A stretch of 64,000 nt of DNA, from the NCBI RefSeq assembly GCF_905404315.1, contig NC_066278.1, forward strand, positions 388,001-452,000, in the 5' to 3' direction. Under the pieces are notes generated by a model. It saw only the letters and a list, made by a program, of their open reading frames with translations, searched no databases and was not told where the DNA came from. Both the position numbers and the translations under genes were made by a program. Positions 45,079-56,973 of this stretch are shown here, one piece after another. The first letter of the stretch is position 1. The number at the start of each line of letters is the position of its first letter. Source of the stretch: Leptidea sinapis (lineage: Eukaryota > Arthropoda > Insecta > Lepidoptera > Pieridae).

Positions 45079-45366
45079 TCATTACATATTATAAAACTAA
45101 GTCTTTTGAGATATAACAAAACAATGTATGGTGGAATTGTGTATCTTATAAAGGTCTGATACTGTTTACACAAATCAAGATATTAATCCTTATCATTACA
45201 TTACTATATAATATAAAATCATCAGAAATACATCTTTTGTTCCACTTTTAACTCATTGATATTAATTTCACATTTCCGATATCTTTTGACTAAGTACATT
45301 ATTCTCAAATACTTAGGTTCATCTTTTCTTTTCTATTGACTGAACAGCGTCCTTCGGGTCAGCTAG
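45079..45366 (+). mobile_element. Probable Helitron
   Basis: Begins tcattacatattataaaact (shared with 8968) and ends cttcgGGTCAGCTAG before T. The 3' hairpin is weak (the expected ggcaa arm is degenerate). Confidence 0.55.
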
Positions 45367-46034
45367 TTACATTATAAATATTGTAATGTGAAATCAAAAC
45401 TATAAACGCCAAAATTAAACAAATTCAGTTAATAATAATTAAAAGGAAACTTTTCCAATATATTTATAACGCCAGAATTACTTGAAAGTTTAAACAAAAA
45501 CAAAAACATTTTACGCAAAGTTTTAGGCAGTATTCAAATACACTGCATATCTATTTCTATAGTATGTATTTCACAGTGAAATATTCATCTAGTCTATTAG
45601 TGTGTGGACTTCCTTAGTATAGCGCCCAGTGCATGTAATTTTATTGGATGCACGACAAGTTAATTAATTATTTGGATTACCGAGAAAGGTGACTGACCAT
45701 TTCTTCAAACATCAACATCCGGTTTAAAAATAATAGTATCTTATGGTTTTCATTTCTCCACCGATTTACATAACAAATATGTAATGTTTACGAGTTTGTT
45801 CTACTTTGTTCTATCGTCTTAAGTTAAACGGAACTTGTTATCACTCACACTTGACTATGTCTCTTTGAAATATAATTAATTATTTTCCTTTACAGAAATG
45901 CGTAACGGGGATGGTTAGAATTGAAGCACATCAGATTTTGCTTCTTCTAGGTTTTATGAGATATGAAGGACTTAGTGTATGTATGTATAAATTCGCAATT
46001 CTATACGAATCACAGAACGCGTGTCAGTATTTAT
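45367..46034. other. No recognisable feature
   Basis: Nothing identified. Confidence 0.4.
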
Positions 46035-46185
46035 TTTCAATTCATTATACTGGCACCGCTTCTTCTCTCTCAGAGCGCCATTTGTTTCCGAAGCGGTAGT
46101 AGTATCTAGTATATTAGAAATGCCATCAAAAAGAATTCTAAAGGAATCAATTTGGAGAAAATAAATGCCTCTTATGCCTTTTGTA
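46035..46185 (+). repeat. Family D non-LTR 3' end
   Basis: 3' UTR only (cttcttctctctcagagcgc to aaatgcctcttatgcctttt). Confidence 0.82.
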
Positions 46186-46248
46186 TATCCGAGTGCCCGC
46201 TCGTCGCATTATCATACTACTATTTATGTTTTAGTCAATACTAGTAGT

Positions 46249-46400
46249 CATCATCATCAGCTGGAAGACGTCCACTGCTGGACAAAGTCCTCCCCCAAAG
46301 ATCTCCATGACAATCGGTCCTGCGCTGCCCTTATCGAACGTAATTCGGTATCTTGATCAGATCGTCGGTCCATCTTGTCCATGTCATCCGGTACTAGTAG
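46249..46400 (-). repeat. RTE-like LINE 3' end
   Basis: Minus-strand coding end with a (TGATGA) tail at 46249 and the gtcctgcgctgccctta segment. 5' truncated. Confidence 0.78.
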
Positions 46401-47190
46401 AACATAGTCAAAACGAATAAAAAAAAACTGAAAAACACGTTTTAAAAGAATACCGAACTAAAAAAAAAGATAACAATTTTAATAAGCATAAACTATGAAT
46501 TATGTGATGAGGTAACAACAAATATGTATTTTATGATTGTTTTTTTTTGGTTTTTTCGTCGATGATAATGTCGGAGACACGCGCTGTCTTTGGCACAAAG
46601 ACATTATTCATTGGATTGCAGAACTAACATAAGTAACAATATGTAAAATATATATCGCATGAGTACATATATATGGTTTGATTTAACGCAAAATTAACTC
46701 TGAAACACCCCTTAATTTACAATAATACAGAAATGCCAAAGATTGGTAAAATAATGAATGAATTTCAATTCGTAGAACGCCATCTTGCTAAATCTAAAAT
46801 TAGGAGACTTCCTCTTGCAGCCTTCGAAAATATCAAACAAAATATTGAAAAAAAAACAAAACATTGTTTTATAAACATGGCGTATTAAAATAAAAAATAA
46901 TTATAAAAACGCTTTGATGGAATCCTTTGATGGCCGCAATTCTCTCCCTATCCGGTTTACAATAAACCTCTGCCCTTAAAGGGAAGCAGTTTTAAACGAA
47001 AACAACTTTGAGATATTATGTGAACAAAATCGTCTGGCCATGTCCTTTTATGGCTCAAATAAAATGAAAATCGAACGTTGGGATTTCAATGCAGCTTTCA
47101 AATCAAAAAGCCATTGACGTAGTTATAATTCTTTTGCAGTATACGTAATACTTATACTTACTTACTTTAACTTAAAATAGACAATCATAA
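46401..47190. other. No recognisable feature
   Basis: Nothing identified. Confidence 0.4.
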
Positions 47191-47511
47191 TATTTTTTTT
47201 TATGAAAATAAGGGTCGAGACGAGCAGGACGTTCAGCTGATGGTAATTGATACGTCCTGCCCATTTTAATGACAATGCAGTGCCGCTTAGGATTCTTGAA
47301 ATACCCCAATATTCTGAGCTGCACCACAACTGCACTCGTCACCTAGAGACATAAGATGTTAAGTCCCATTTGCCCAGTAATTTCACTAGCTACGGCGCCC
47401 TTCGGACCGAAGCGCAGTAATGCTTACACATTACTGATTCACGGCAGATATAGGAGCCGTTGTGGTACCCATAATCTAGCCGGCTTCCTGTGCAAAGGAG
47501 CCTCTCACTGG
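47191..47511 (-). repeat. Family A retroposon copy A11
   Basis: Full-length minus-strand copy with a T run at its left end (A-rich tail) and ggagcctctcactgg at the right. Confidence 0.88.
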
Positions 47512-47949
47512 TGTAATATATGTATAGCAAAGCATTGTAGCAAAGCAAAGTGCAGTTCGCTTTAGGTACCTAACCGTACTTACTGTACGTCCGCCCATCT
47601 GTCTGTTACCCAGTTGGGTGATATGATAAGCCGCAATACCAACTTAACTAAATATGCTGTATGGCAAAAGAAAAGGCCGATGCTCAGCTTGTGTTGTAAA
47701 TTATACAAGGTAGTGGCCGCAGCGCTGATTTTGAGCTATCTTTTACCTGTTTAAGTATCGGTAAACAATAAAATTTTAAAAAGGAAAAAAAAACACATTG
47801 ATACACTTACATGTCTGCCCTTTTCTTTTTTTATAATGTTTTTATAATTTAATAATAAATTAATACGCAGTTACAATTAAATGCAAAAAATTTTTCGAAT
47901 CATGTACCTACACTCAAACGGCCCTTAAAGTTTAAGACTAACATTCAAA

Positions 47950-48041
47950 ATAGTCTGCTAACTTAAGCATTGCTAATTCTCACTCTGTCTTCTTCTATTG
48001 ACCTAAGTCAGAATGAGAAAAAACACTCCTTGGCGGCTGTT
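47950..48041 (-). mobile_element. MITE fragment, CCCCKTATTCATAAT type
   Basis: Truncated at both ends; middle portion only (agtctgctaacttaagcatt to ggcggctgtt). Confidence 0.7.
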
Positions 48042-48043
48042 AC

Positions 48044-48118
48044 TTAAATTAAATTACTGAATTTACCATATGTTTGTAAAAAGTTGAGCTCGTGAGAAGA
48101 ACATACGAGAAACTAAAT
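48044..48118 (-). repeat. Family C scrap
   Basis: attactgaatttaccatatg and agttgagctcgtgagaagaa match the end of family C. Confidence 0.65.
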
Positions 48119-48139
48119 ATTCCACCTGGAATAGACTCG

Positions 48140-48362
48140 AACAACTGGCTGATAGAACCAGTAACTGATGCATAACATTACAATGCCTCTTAGTATTCTT
48201 GATTGAAACCAATATTCAGAGCGGCGTCACAATTACGCTCGTCACTTTGAGACAAAGATGTTACGTCTTATTACCCCAGTTATTTCACTAGACACGGCGT
48301 CATTCAAACAGATACAATAATTCTTGCATAATTAATTATTTTCTCACAGCAGAAAATACGTA
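48140..48362 (-). repeat. Family A retroposon copy A12 (old)
   Basis: Highly diverged minus-strand copy (cacaattacgctcgtcactt, ttatttcactagacacggcg). Confidence 0.65.
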
Positions 48363-48468
48363 ATTTCAATATGTAAATTCATATCTTGCATTAAAGGATG
48401 CTGAATAACAAGAAACTGCCTAACCATTTATATCTGTTTCAGCTTAACATCTACTAAAAGACAGACGA

Positions 48469-48732
48469 GTTGGAGGCTCCTTTGCACAGGATGCTGGCTA
48501 GTTTATGGGTACCACAACGGCGCCTATTTCTGCCGTGAAGCAGTAATGTGTAAACATTACTGTGTTCCGGTCTGTGTTCCGGGCAAATGAGACTTAACAT
48601 CTTATGTCTCAAGGTGACGAGCGCAATTGTTGTGCCGCTCTGAATTTTTGGGGTTCTTCAAGAATCCTGGTTGGCATTGCATTGTAATGGGCAGGGCATA
48701 TCAATTACCATCAATTGAAAGTCAAAAAAAAG
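48469..48732 (+). repeat. Family A retroposon copy A13
   Basis: Plus-strand copy with the head ttggaggctcctttgcacag and an A-rich end. It has an internal ~30 bp deletion after a duplicated ggtctgtgttccg. Confidence 0.85.
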
Positions 48733-49134
48733 ATAAATTAATTATAAATAAAAATGTAGTAAATAGCTTAAAAAAACTTGGGAATCGCACTCCTTTTCTT
48801 TCAACAACAACCATAAAAAAGCATAATAAAATAACAACCCACTTTCTACTCCCTGGGATCACATTAAACTATACCTCAGCGTTAAACGGAGCAAAATAAC
48901 TTCATTCTTAGATTCCCTTGTGAAAATTGTATCAATTTGTAGGAACCTTCGCAAGGCACCTAAGGGTACCTGACTGGCTAATGAAGACTCTGCTATGAAT
49001 ACATATTGGTGCATTAGTGTCCCAATCATTCTGAATAATTAATATGAACAACGGTTTTAGCAGTGAAGACGTTTCCATAGAGTAATGAACTTTCTTAGAC
49101 AATCGCATTGCCGAATTGAGTTTTTATATCTTTA
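48733..49134. other. No recognisable feature
   Basis: Nothing identified. Confidence 0.4.
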
Positions 49135-49489
49135 CTAACTGACCCAGCAAACGTTGTATTGCCATATAAAGTAATAAGAAAAAATCAATAAATAAATTAT
49201 TAAAGTTTGTTTTTACCTCTTGAGAAAGTTAGAAAGATATAAAGATTCTAATTAGTTATTCATTTTAAACTATTCTTTCAATTTAATTTCTGAACGACGG
49301 GGGACACATCAAAGGAAAAACAAAGTTGCTGTTTTTATTAAATTTCGAGCATTTTCATATTTATTCACCTTTAAAACCTTCTCTGGACCTCCACAAATAA
49401 TTCAAGACCAAAATTAGCCACATCGGTCCAGCCGTTCTCGAGTTTTAGCGAGACTAACGAACAGCAATTCATTTTTATATATATATAGA
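49135..49489 (-). mobile_element. Non-autonomous Helitron, 355 bp
   Basis: Read on the minus strand: TCTATATATATATAAAAATG start after an A, acaacgtttgctGGGTCAGTTAG end. The last four bases are TTAG, not CTAG. The interior (gttagtctcgctaaaactcg) is unlike the other copies. Confidence 0.7.
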
Positions 49490-50040
49490 TTTATAAGAAC
49501 AACAGAATTTCCTAGTTGTTAAGCTTGCGACAGACTTTAAAATGTAATTTATATGTTCATGACATTCCTTAATGACAACAATTTGTGGTGTAGTCGAGTT
49601 CACGAGTAAAAAGCGTATCTTATGAACAGCCCAATTTTGTTATTAGTACTAGGCGAACATAAGTGTAGCAGAGATAGCAAAATCTTTTTGGACATTGACG
49701 TTGTAGTAGACTTGTACTTGACCTTGAACAAAGCTGATATCGACTCGCTTTAGAAATCTCTAGAACAAGATGTAATTAAATTTTAGATGAAAACATTTCT
49801 GAAATCCAATAAATATATGTAAGTATACATATAAGTTCTCATGAGATTAAATTACGTCATTAAAATAATTTTCATTTTTAACTTCAGAATTTTGCCCGTA
49901 TTAAGTGTATGAAGTACCGATCTGGTATCTTTTATGGCACAGAGAGGCACATGCTGCCTTCATTCTCTTAAAAGCTGAGGTAATAAAGGAAGTGAAGAGA
50001 AAACGTGAAATACATTATCGAAAACCATAGTACTACTTAT
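49490..50040. other. No recognisable feature
   Basis: Nothing identified. Confidence 0.4.
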
Positions 50041-50177
50041 CCCCTTATTCATAATGGTCCGCTAACATTAAACAGCCGCTTAGGTGTGTTTTTTCTCATT
50101 CTGACTTAGGTCAATAGAAGAAGACAGAGTGAGAATTAGCTATCCTTTAAGTTAGCAGACTATTATGAATAAGGGGG
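50041..50177. mobile_element. MITE, CCCCKTATTCATAAT type
   Basis: 137 bp, near identical to the copy at 36149-36286, including both inverted ends. Confidence 0.85.
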
Positions 50178-50394
50178 TTAGTGTTTAAACAGAAAATCTA
50201 AATTAACTGAATCGTAAATTATTTATGCGGCGAAATATGTCAAAATTCTTGTGTATCTTTGGACTACTAAGATGGATAATTGAGCATCCTTAACAAATAT
50301 CTATGCATTGGCTTTTAAGGGCATAAATATCTACTGTTTTATTTTAAAGTTGTATCTTGATCCGCTTTAATTGCATTATAAATTATAATCATTT

Positions 50395-51045
50395 GTGGGC
50401 TTGCTTTATAAGCATTAGTTTTGTAATTTTTAGTTATCATGCGTAGGTATGTTATAACATGGTTCGTCATGCTCATTAAATGGCATAACTTGCGGCGGCG
50501 TCATGGGCCGGGTCGTCTCCTTCCCTCAAATATGTGCGAAGGGAATGATGGCTGGTACATCAACACTGGTGCGTTAACTCGTCAACGGGTGCTTCTTGTG
50601 GTGCCAGGTCGACCTGTTATAGTTAATAAATCATTGTTTTTGTTGGATGTAATTTCTTTATGTGACAGTAATCACGACCATCAGGTTCACGAGGGATATT
50701 TACACAAACAATGAATTGAAGGTCTAAGGGTCGATGAATCCAATATACGATAATTTATATTTATACAATTAATTCATTATTATATTTCATGAATTAATTT
50801 ATATTATTTAAACACGACTTATATTATATTGGATGCAGCACCTTACAAACTAATTTGTTATGTATATTACAGCCATTGTAAAATACTCCAATTGATTGAA
50901 AAGAGGTTGAGTTCCTTGTATGTTCTTCTCACTAGCTCAACTTTTTACGAATATATTATGGTAAATTGAGTAATTTAAAAGAAATATTTGTAGTGACGAT
51001 TCAAAGATGCTTTTGAATAAAGGTTATTAAACTTTGATTTTGAGG
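50395..51045 (+). repeat. Family C repeat, best copy
   Basis: About 650 bp from agttatcatgcgtaggtatg through cttgcggcggcgtcatgggc to tgaataaaggttatt. It is uninterrupted, unlike the copy at 12590. No domain is recognised in its 91-codon frame, which is not conserved in the other copies. Confidence 0.7.
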
Positions 51046-51549
51046 ACCAAAATCGGTCGGTTTGTATCTGGTAATAGTGGACAAAAATATAAAAGACTTG
51101 GCAAGTTATTTATTATTTTATTATAAACTTATTATATTGATCATGATGAAAGTTGAAATATTAATCAGGTTTCTAATTAGAGATAAATGTTATTTACAGT
51201 TTGTCTACAGATTCCTAAGTCTATCCACTTTTTATTAATTAAGCATCTAGAGTTGCGTGAAATTTATTGTGAAATTGCTAAATTGCTGGAACTGGTAGAC
51301 GCCGCTTAACCATTTCATAAACATTAAGGAATAAAAAATGAAAGAGCATTGTCGCATTCGTGGATGTAACTATTAATATCTCTAAGTAAGAGTCGGGCTA
51401 CGTACAGGGTATAAGATTTAAAAAAAAAATGTAAAAGAATAATTTTGTATAGGTAATTAATTGTATGCGGCTGTTTTAAATCTGCCATCTTGATTTTCTT
51501 ATTTGTTGTTATTGGGGTTTATAAGATATAGCCCGCTGACATACAGCCG
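51046..51549. other. No recognisable feature
   Basis: Nothing identified. Confidence 0.4.
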
Positions 51550-51690
51550 GATAGATCGGTATCTATCTTTCTAAAAGGCCGGCAATGCTCCTGTGATTAC
51601 TCTGGTGTTGAGGAGAATGTTGACTGCGGTGATAGCTAACATCAGCTGACCCATCCTCTTACTTGTCTTCCTCTTTCATAAAATAGTTCG
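51550..51690 (+). repeat. CR1/Jockey-like LINE 3' end scrap
   Basis: aaaggccggcaatgctcctg then gtcttcctctttcataaaat; coding end lost. Confidence 0.65.
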
Positions 51691-51854
51691 GGTAGATAGA
51701 TTCTTTATAGTAATTTATTATTTCAGTTCTTCCTCAATAAGTAGTCCACATGTAGTCTGAATTAAATATGTGTTAACAGTCATTAGTGCTACTTACTCAC
51801 CAACAGTTGTCTCACCTGCGGCCAAACGCGAGACATTAAACCGCTTGGTTTTTT

Positions 51855-52405
51855 ATCAAATATATTTATTCAAAATATGATTTAAGATGACCTAACATCA
51901 AAAACTACCGTACCTAACCTACAAACTAACTATCCATTCGAAAATGTATGTCCAGACCTGAGAAGAACGGGAGCAAGTCCTCAACGGGCTCATATTATTT
52001 CAACAGAATATAATTTAGTACAATAAAATCTAAAATGAAAAAGTCTGACGGCGGTCGATCCATTCCCAATCTGTTAGTTACCTTTACCAAATAAACGTTT
52101 TTAACAATTCTTGTCAATTTCATAACACATTTGTTTTGTATATTTTCTTAGATCATGTTGTAAGAGCATATACATCGCCCAACAAAAGGCTTACTAACTT
52201 GATTTAACTGAGCAGTAGGCATAACAAGTATAATATGTTCGTTACTGTTTTGAAAATCATGATTGACACAGTTCCTAGCAAGTCTATCTGTTATGTTTAT
52301 GTATCTATCAGTCTATTATCAAGAATATATTGAGATGCAACAGTTAAAATGTTTCTTTTATGAAATTTTTCAGGCCGTCCAAATTATAGCTCTCATCGAA
52401 GTCTA
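51855..52405 (-). pseudogene. LINE family B 3' end, diverged
   Basis: Minus-strand copy with an old 3' UTR (51855-52045) and RT C-terminal codons (52080-52405) broken by indels, including the KFHKRNILTVASQYI-like segment. Confidence 0.7.
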
Positions 52406-52457
52406 CTAGGTTAACAACTCTCACTGAATTATAACATTGGATCTAATATTGCCACAG

Positions 52458-52790
52458 TCATCATCATCATCATATCATCATATCAGCTGGAAGACGTCCA
52501 CTGTTGGACAAAGGCTTTGCAGAACTTTGGGGGAGCCCAAAGTTCTGCACGACGATCGGACCTGCGTTGCCCTCATCCAACCCAATCCGGAGATCTTGAC
52601 CAGATCATCAATCTTCTGGGGTCCTGTCAACTCTGTGTCTACCGGTACGTGGTCGCCATTCACGGACTTTACTGCCCCAACGGCCATCTGTCCGTCAAGC
52701 TATGTGCCCTGCCCACTGCCACTTCAGTTTCGCAATCATTTGAGCTATTTCGGTGACTTTGGTTCTCCTACGGATCTCCTTATTTCTGTG
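52458..52790 (-). repeat. RTE-like LINE 3' end
   Basis: Minus-strand coding end (DDLVKISGLGWMRATQ-like), (TGA)n tail at 52458 and clear similarity to the 17729 copy until about 52785. Similarity beyond this to 52945 is uncertain. It contains a local duplication (aactttgggggagcccaaagtt). Confidence 0.75.
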
Positions 52791-53748
52791 GCAACAATAA
52801 ATGTGGACTTGCCACAGCGCACTCTCAAAATTTCCGCTTAGAACTGGTATCAAGTTATAATTACTCAACGTAATCAAAAGCTGAGCCCTAGTTTCTAGAA
52901 GTGACACGCGGACGTGGGCAAAGGTACCGAGAACTGGCAATTAAACATTGTTTATATAAATGTCGACATATACGCTTAAACTATGTTTAGATCTGAGATC
53001 TATCTTCAAATCGTATTTATGTTGTTCTGGAGACGGGATTACGATATTGCTTTAATGTCTTTGATAGACTAGCTCAAGCAATATGAAATATGATGCATAA
53101 GAGCTTTGAAAATGTATTTTAGCAGTCACTGAGTCGCTATTTTGTTGTTACTTATTTGCTTACTGCTTTTATATTGTTTCTAAATATAACTTCCATTATT
53201 TTCTCAACAATGAATGGCATTCACATTTAGCTTATAGAAAATAAATAGACATATAAGACTCCCCGGCTCTTTTTTACATGCTATAAGAATTTTAAAGGAT
53301 AATTTTAAGGACCTTTAAAGAAAATTTCGTGTATGATTTATTATCCATTAGGTACGCCAGCTCAATTTGATATAGCTTTCTTTGCGGAAGCGCCTTTTTC
53401 TTACGACTTACTAAGTTACAAAATTGCGATTAGTTTTTTAGGATGACAGGTAAGTAGGTAGACCTGTGTGGTTATATTTAAATATTACTATAGATAATGG
53501 CATCCTCATCAGTATCCTTTATCAATATTGTTATTAAGTTCGGATGAAAAAATTACGTTAAATAATTTTATCTTAGTAAAAGATAGACGATGTGATATAG
53601 CATATATATAACTTATTCCCCTGTCTGAGGAAGGCCAGGGTCTGGTAAATGATTTCTGTACCTACTTTCAGAGCAAATAAATTTTGAAAGAGGCACTACA
53701 TGTTCCAGAAGCATATTACAAATATTCGGATTAAACCGTTGAAGACAA
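52791..53748. other. No recognisable feature
   Basis: Possible further RTE-derived sequence to about 52945, then nothing identified. Confidence 0.4.
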
Positions 53749-54040
53749 GTTTTTATGACAATAGGGGACAAGACGAGCAGGACGTTCAGCTGATTGTAAT
53801 AGAGACGCCCTGACTATTACATTGCAGTGCCGCCCACAAAAATTCGGAGCGGCACTACAGCTGCGCTCGTCACCTCAAGACATAAATAAGTCTTATTTGT
53901 CCAGTAATTTCACTACCTATCGCGTTACTACTACCTTCAGACCAAAAAAATAACGTTTACATATTACGACTTCACAGCAGAAGAAGGCGCCGGTGTGGTA
54001 CCCATAATCTAGCCGGCAACCTGTGCAAAGGAGCCGCCAA
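53749..54040 (-). repeat. Family A retroposon copy A14
   Basis: Minus-strand copy with the loop of hairpin 1 shortened (gccgcccacaaaaattcgga). Confidence 0.83.
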
Positions 54041-54424
54041 TATAAGACAATTTCTTCTGTAAATATTAACTTAACTATTTCTCTTGCAATTTAATTTACC
54101 TAAATACTATTAGCGTAACTAAATATCCGGGTTTCTGTAAGTATATTGAATTATAATGTTCCTTAAGCATCATAAGTAAGCCCCTACAAAATGCTGTTCA
54201 ACGAACATATGTGATGAACGTTGCCAACAAATGAGTCTTCATTTGAATACAAAAGGCTTTAGAGATGCATCAAATTAAAAGCAAGAACCGTGTTAAGAGT
54301 AGATTACTGAGCTCACCTAGATTTTACGAGAATTTTATAACTCTACCAATGAACGTAGGTTTTTGGATGATATTACAAGTTATATTGAAATTTAGGTCTG
54401 ATGTGATATTATGATAACTTCCCA
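54041..54424. other. No recognisable feature
   Basis: Nothing identified. Confidence 0.4.
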
Positions 54425-54470
54425 CCAGGTTACCCGTACTCTCGTTTGTCCTCTTCTTCCATGAATACAG
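54425..54470 (+). repeat. CR1/Jockey-like LINE tail scrap
   Basis: ccaggttacccgtactctcg then tttgtcctcttcttccatga matches the 3' UTR end. Confidence 0.55.
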
Positions 54471-54896
54471 CAATTGTGTGGTTATATGAAACCACAATGC
54501 AAGTGAAACTATTTTCACAAAATAACATATTAATATAGGCATAGTAGTCGACAAATGTAAATATATGTTGGAGAATTAGAATATTATAGTAATATGGCCT
54601 GTATGGTTACATTCTATTCTTTGTATTGTGGCTGAACTGATGGCAAACGTCATCTGTTAAAGACAGTTTGAAGCTGTCAATGTCTATGACATGATTGAAG
54701 TAGTAGTTATTATTGTAAGTAGTGCGCTCATTTAGAAGTCGCATTCGTCTTCAAGCCAGCGCCAACGCCGGTCGTGCGCACTGATCGACTTAAAACAATA
54801 TGGCGGGTCCCAACACCGTGACGCCCGATCATAATACAAATGAATCTACAACATATATGTTTATGTTAATTTGTTTATGTGTAAAGTCCTGTCTAG
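54471..54896. other. No recognisable feature
   Basis: GC-richer near 54740-54830 (agcgccaacgccggtcgtgc), no ORF. Nothing identified. Confidence 0.35.
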
Positions 54897-56092
54897 CCTG
54901 AGCTTCCATCATTTGGGCTTCCCGAGAGCTTGTGCAAGTAGACCTCCAGCTTCCTCACTGGGCGCAGCATACAGGTCGTTATCGACGGACATTGCTCGAA
55001 CCCGAAGCCCGTGAATGCTGGAGTGCCCCAAGGCTGTGTGCTATCTCCTACGCTATTTCTTCTGCATATCAATCATATGTTGGACACCTCCAACATTCAT
55101 TGCTATGCAGATGACAGCACTGGTGAGGCCGTATACACGGGCCATGCACGTCTCTCTCGGGAAATCATCCACCAGTGCCGGGAGAAACTTGTGTCTTCTA
55201 TCGAGTCCTCTCTTGAGAAGGTCGCGGAATGGGGTAAATTGAACCTTGTCCAATTTAACCCCCAGAAGACTCAAGTTTGCGCGTTTACCACTAAAAAAAC
55301 CCCATTTGTCGCATCACCGCTCTTCGACAACACTTCCCTAAAAGCCTCGCCTAGTATCGGAATACTGGGTCTCGAAATCTCGAGCGATTGCCAATTCCGT
55401 GGCCACCTGGAGGGCACAGCCAGATTGGCTTCAAAGAAACTGGGCGTCATTAATAGAGCACGGCAATACTTCAAGCCGGCCCACATTCTAGCGCTGTACA
55501 AAGCGCAGGTCCAGCCACACATGGAGTATTGCTGTCATCTGCCGTAGTATAAGAAATGACATCAAAAAGAATTCTAAAGGAATCAATTTTGAGAAAATAA
55601 ATGCCTTTATGCCTTTATGCCTTTATGCCTTCATCTCTGGTCTGGCGCACCCCAGTATCAGCTCGATCCATTTGACCGCGTGCAACGCAGAGCAGCTCGA
55701 ATTGTCGGGGACCCAATACTCTGTGAACGGCTGGATCACTTGGCGTTGCGTAGAGACGTCGCTTCATTGTGTGTCTTCTACCGCATTTATCACGGGGAGT
55801 GTTCCGAAGAGCTGTTTTACCTAATTCCTGCCGCCGAATTCCACCTTCGCACGACACGCCACAAGTTAGGATATCATCTTCACCATCTGGATGTGTGGCG
55901 GTCCTCCACAGTGCGGTTTACAAGGAGCTTTCTTCCACGTACTACAAAGCTGTGGGATGAACTTCCTTGTGCGGTGTTTCCGGGACGATACGACATGGGT
56001 ACCTTCAAAAAAAGCGCGTACACCTTCCTTAAAGGCTGGCAACGCTCCTGTGATTCCTCTGGTGTTGCAAGAGAGTGTGGGCGGCGGTGATC
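54897..56092 (+). pseudogene. CR1/Jockey-like LINE reverse transcriptase, C-terminal half
   Basis: The longest coding relic in the window. One frame can be followed from PELPSFGLPESLCK (in-frame stop at 54939) through SFLTGRSIQVVIDG to the RT palm block with GVPQGCVLSPTLFLLHIN, then the catalytic HCYADDS motif. After KLGVINRARQYFKPAHILAL comes HMEYCCHL, where a 90-bp foreign insertion ends the frame at 55547. The same frame resumes at LWSGAPQYQLDPF and runs via RVQRRAARIVGDP and [10 protein letters not shown] to [15 protein letters not shown] at 56088-56090. A short 3' UTR with cgctcgtttgtcctcctatt and a poly-A run ends at 56147. The endonuclease domain and N-terminal RT are missing, so the copy is dead on arrival. 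Assignment to CR1 versus Jockey needs a phylogeny. Confidence 0.85.
55541..55630 (+). repeat. Family D scrap inserted in a LINE
   Basis: A 90-bp 3' UTR end of family D (gccgtagtataagaaatgac to four atgcct-type repeats). It is flanked by the 6-bp duplication tcatct (55535-55540, 55631-55636). It introduces a stop into the host LINE ORF. Confidence 0.9.
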
Positions 56093-56147
56093 ACTTATCA
56101 ACAGGTGACCCGTACGCTCGTTTGTCCTCCTATTCCATAAAAAAAAA
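56093..56147 (+). repeat. CR1/Jockey-like LINE 3' UTR and poly-A
   Basis: Short UTR after the ORF stop, ending tattccataaaaaaaaa. It defines the 3' end used to recognise the shorter scraps. Confidence 0.8.
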
Positions 56148-56973
56148 GCTAGAGCTTGACTTGAAAGCATTATTTGAAATTAATACTTCAACTTCACCCC
56201 TACTCCGCGAATGGCGGTAATGTGACATGCGATTTATGGACGAAAAAATTTGAGACGCTGTCAAAAAAGTTCTACTTTAATAGTCAAGTTCGAGTCAAAC
56301 TTAATAGATAACTATGTACTCTGTAAATACTTTTGTCGGCTATAACATTTTGATTTAATTTGCATGACCGCCATTTTGAAATCCGCCATCTTGTTTTTTT
56401 ATTATTTATTGTCTAAGCGATAACAGTCTGACAATATTTTAGCTGTCACTAGCACTTTGTGACGTAAAGGTTGAGGTTGAAAGACAGTCCTGTGGACCAA
56501 CGAACGCACGAACTGTCAGAGGGACGGGTGGATAGGTTTTCCAACAGGCTCTTATTAGTACATTGCAATGTATTCCAGTATTGTATTGTTTCACACTTTT
56601 CTCATTATAGTCAAAGATATAACCAAATGATTATAGTATATACTTATATCCACAGAGTGGATCACTCACATCGCGTGGAGTCTACGCGGAGCACAATATC
56701 AACATCCGTTATAAATATAAAGTATAATAGGGTTGCCTATCGCACCATAATAATATAATCCTTTCCGAGCTTGCTGGTCGAGCTACGGGTTTCGGTTTCG
56801 AAACCGCTTGGTTTTTGTCATGTTATTAGACTTCAATACGTCAATCCCTGGTAGTAATATACACCTAGTATATACTAGTAGGTATATACTAGTAATACTT
56901 ATATCAACTTACTTATTTGAAGTTTTCACAAAGTTACGAAAATAACATAATGCATCAAAACCTATCTTGTAAA
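56148..56973. other. No recognisable feature
   Basis: Nothing identified. Confidence 0.4.

Noticed and set aside
50439..50714. 91-codon open frame in family C
   Set aside because: Not open in the other family C copies, so it is not a conserved product.
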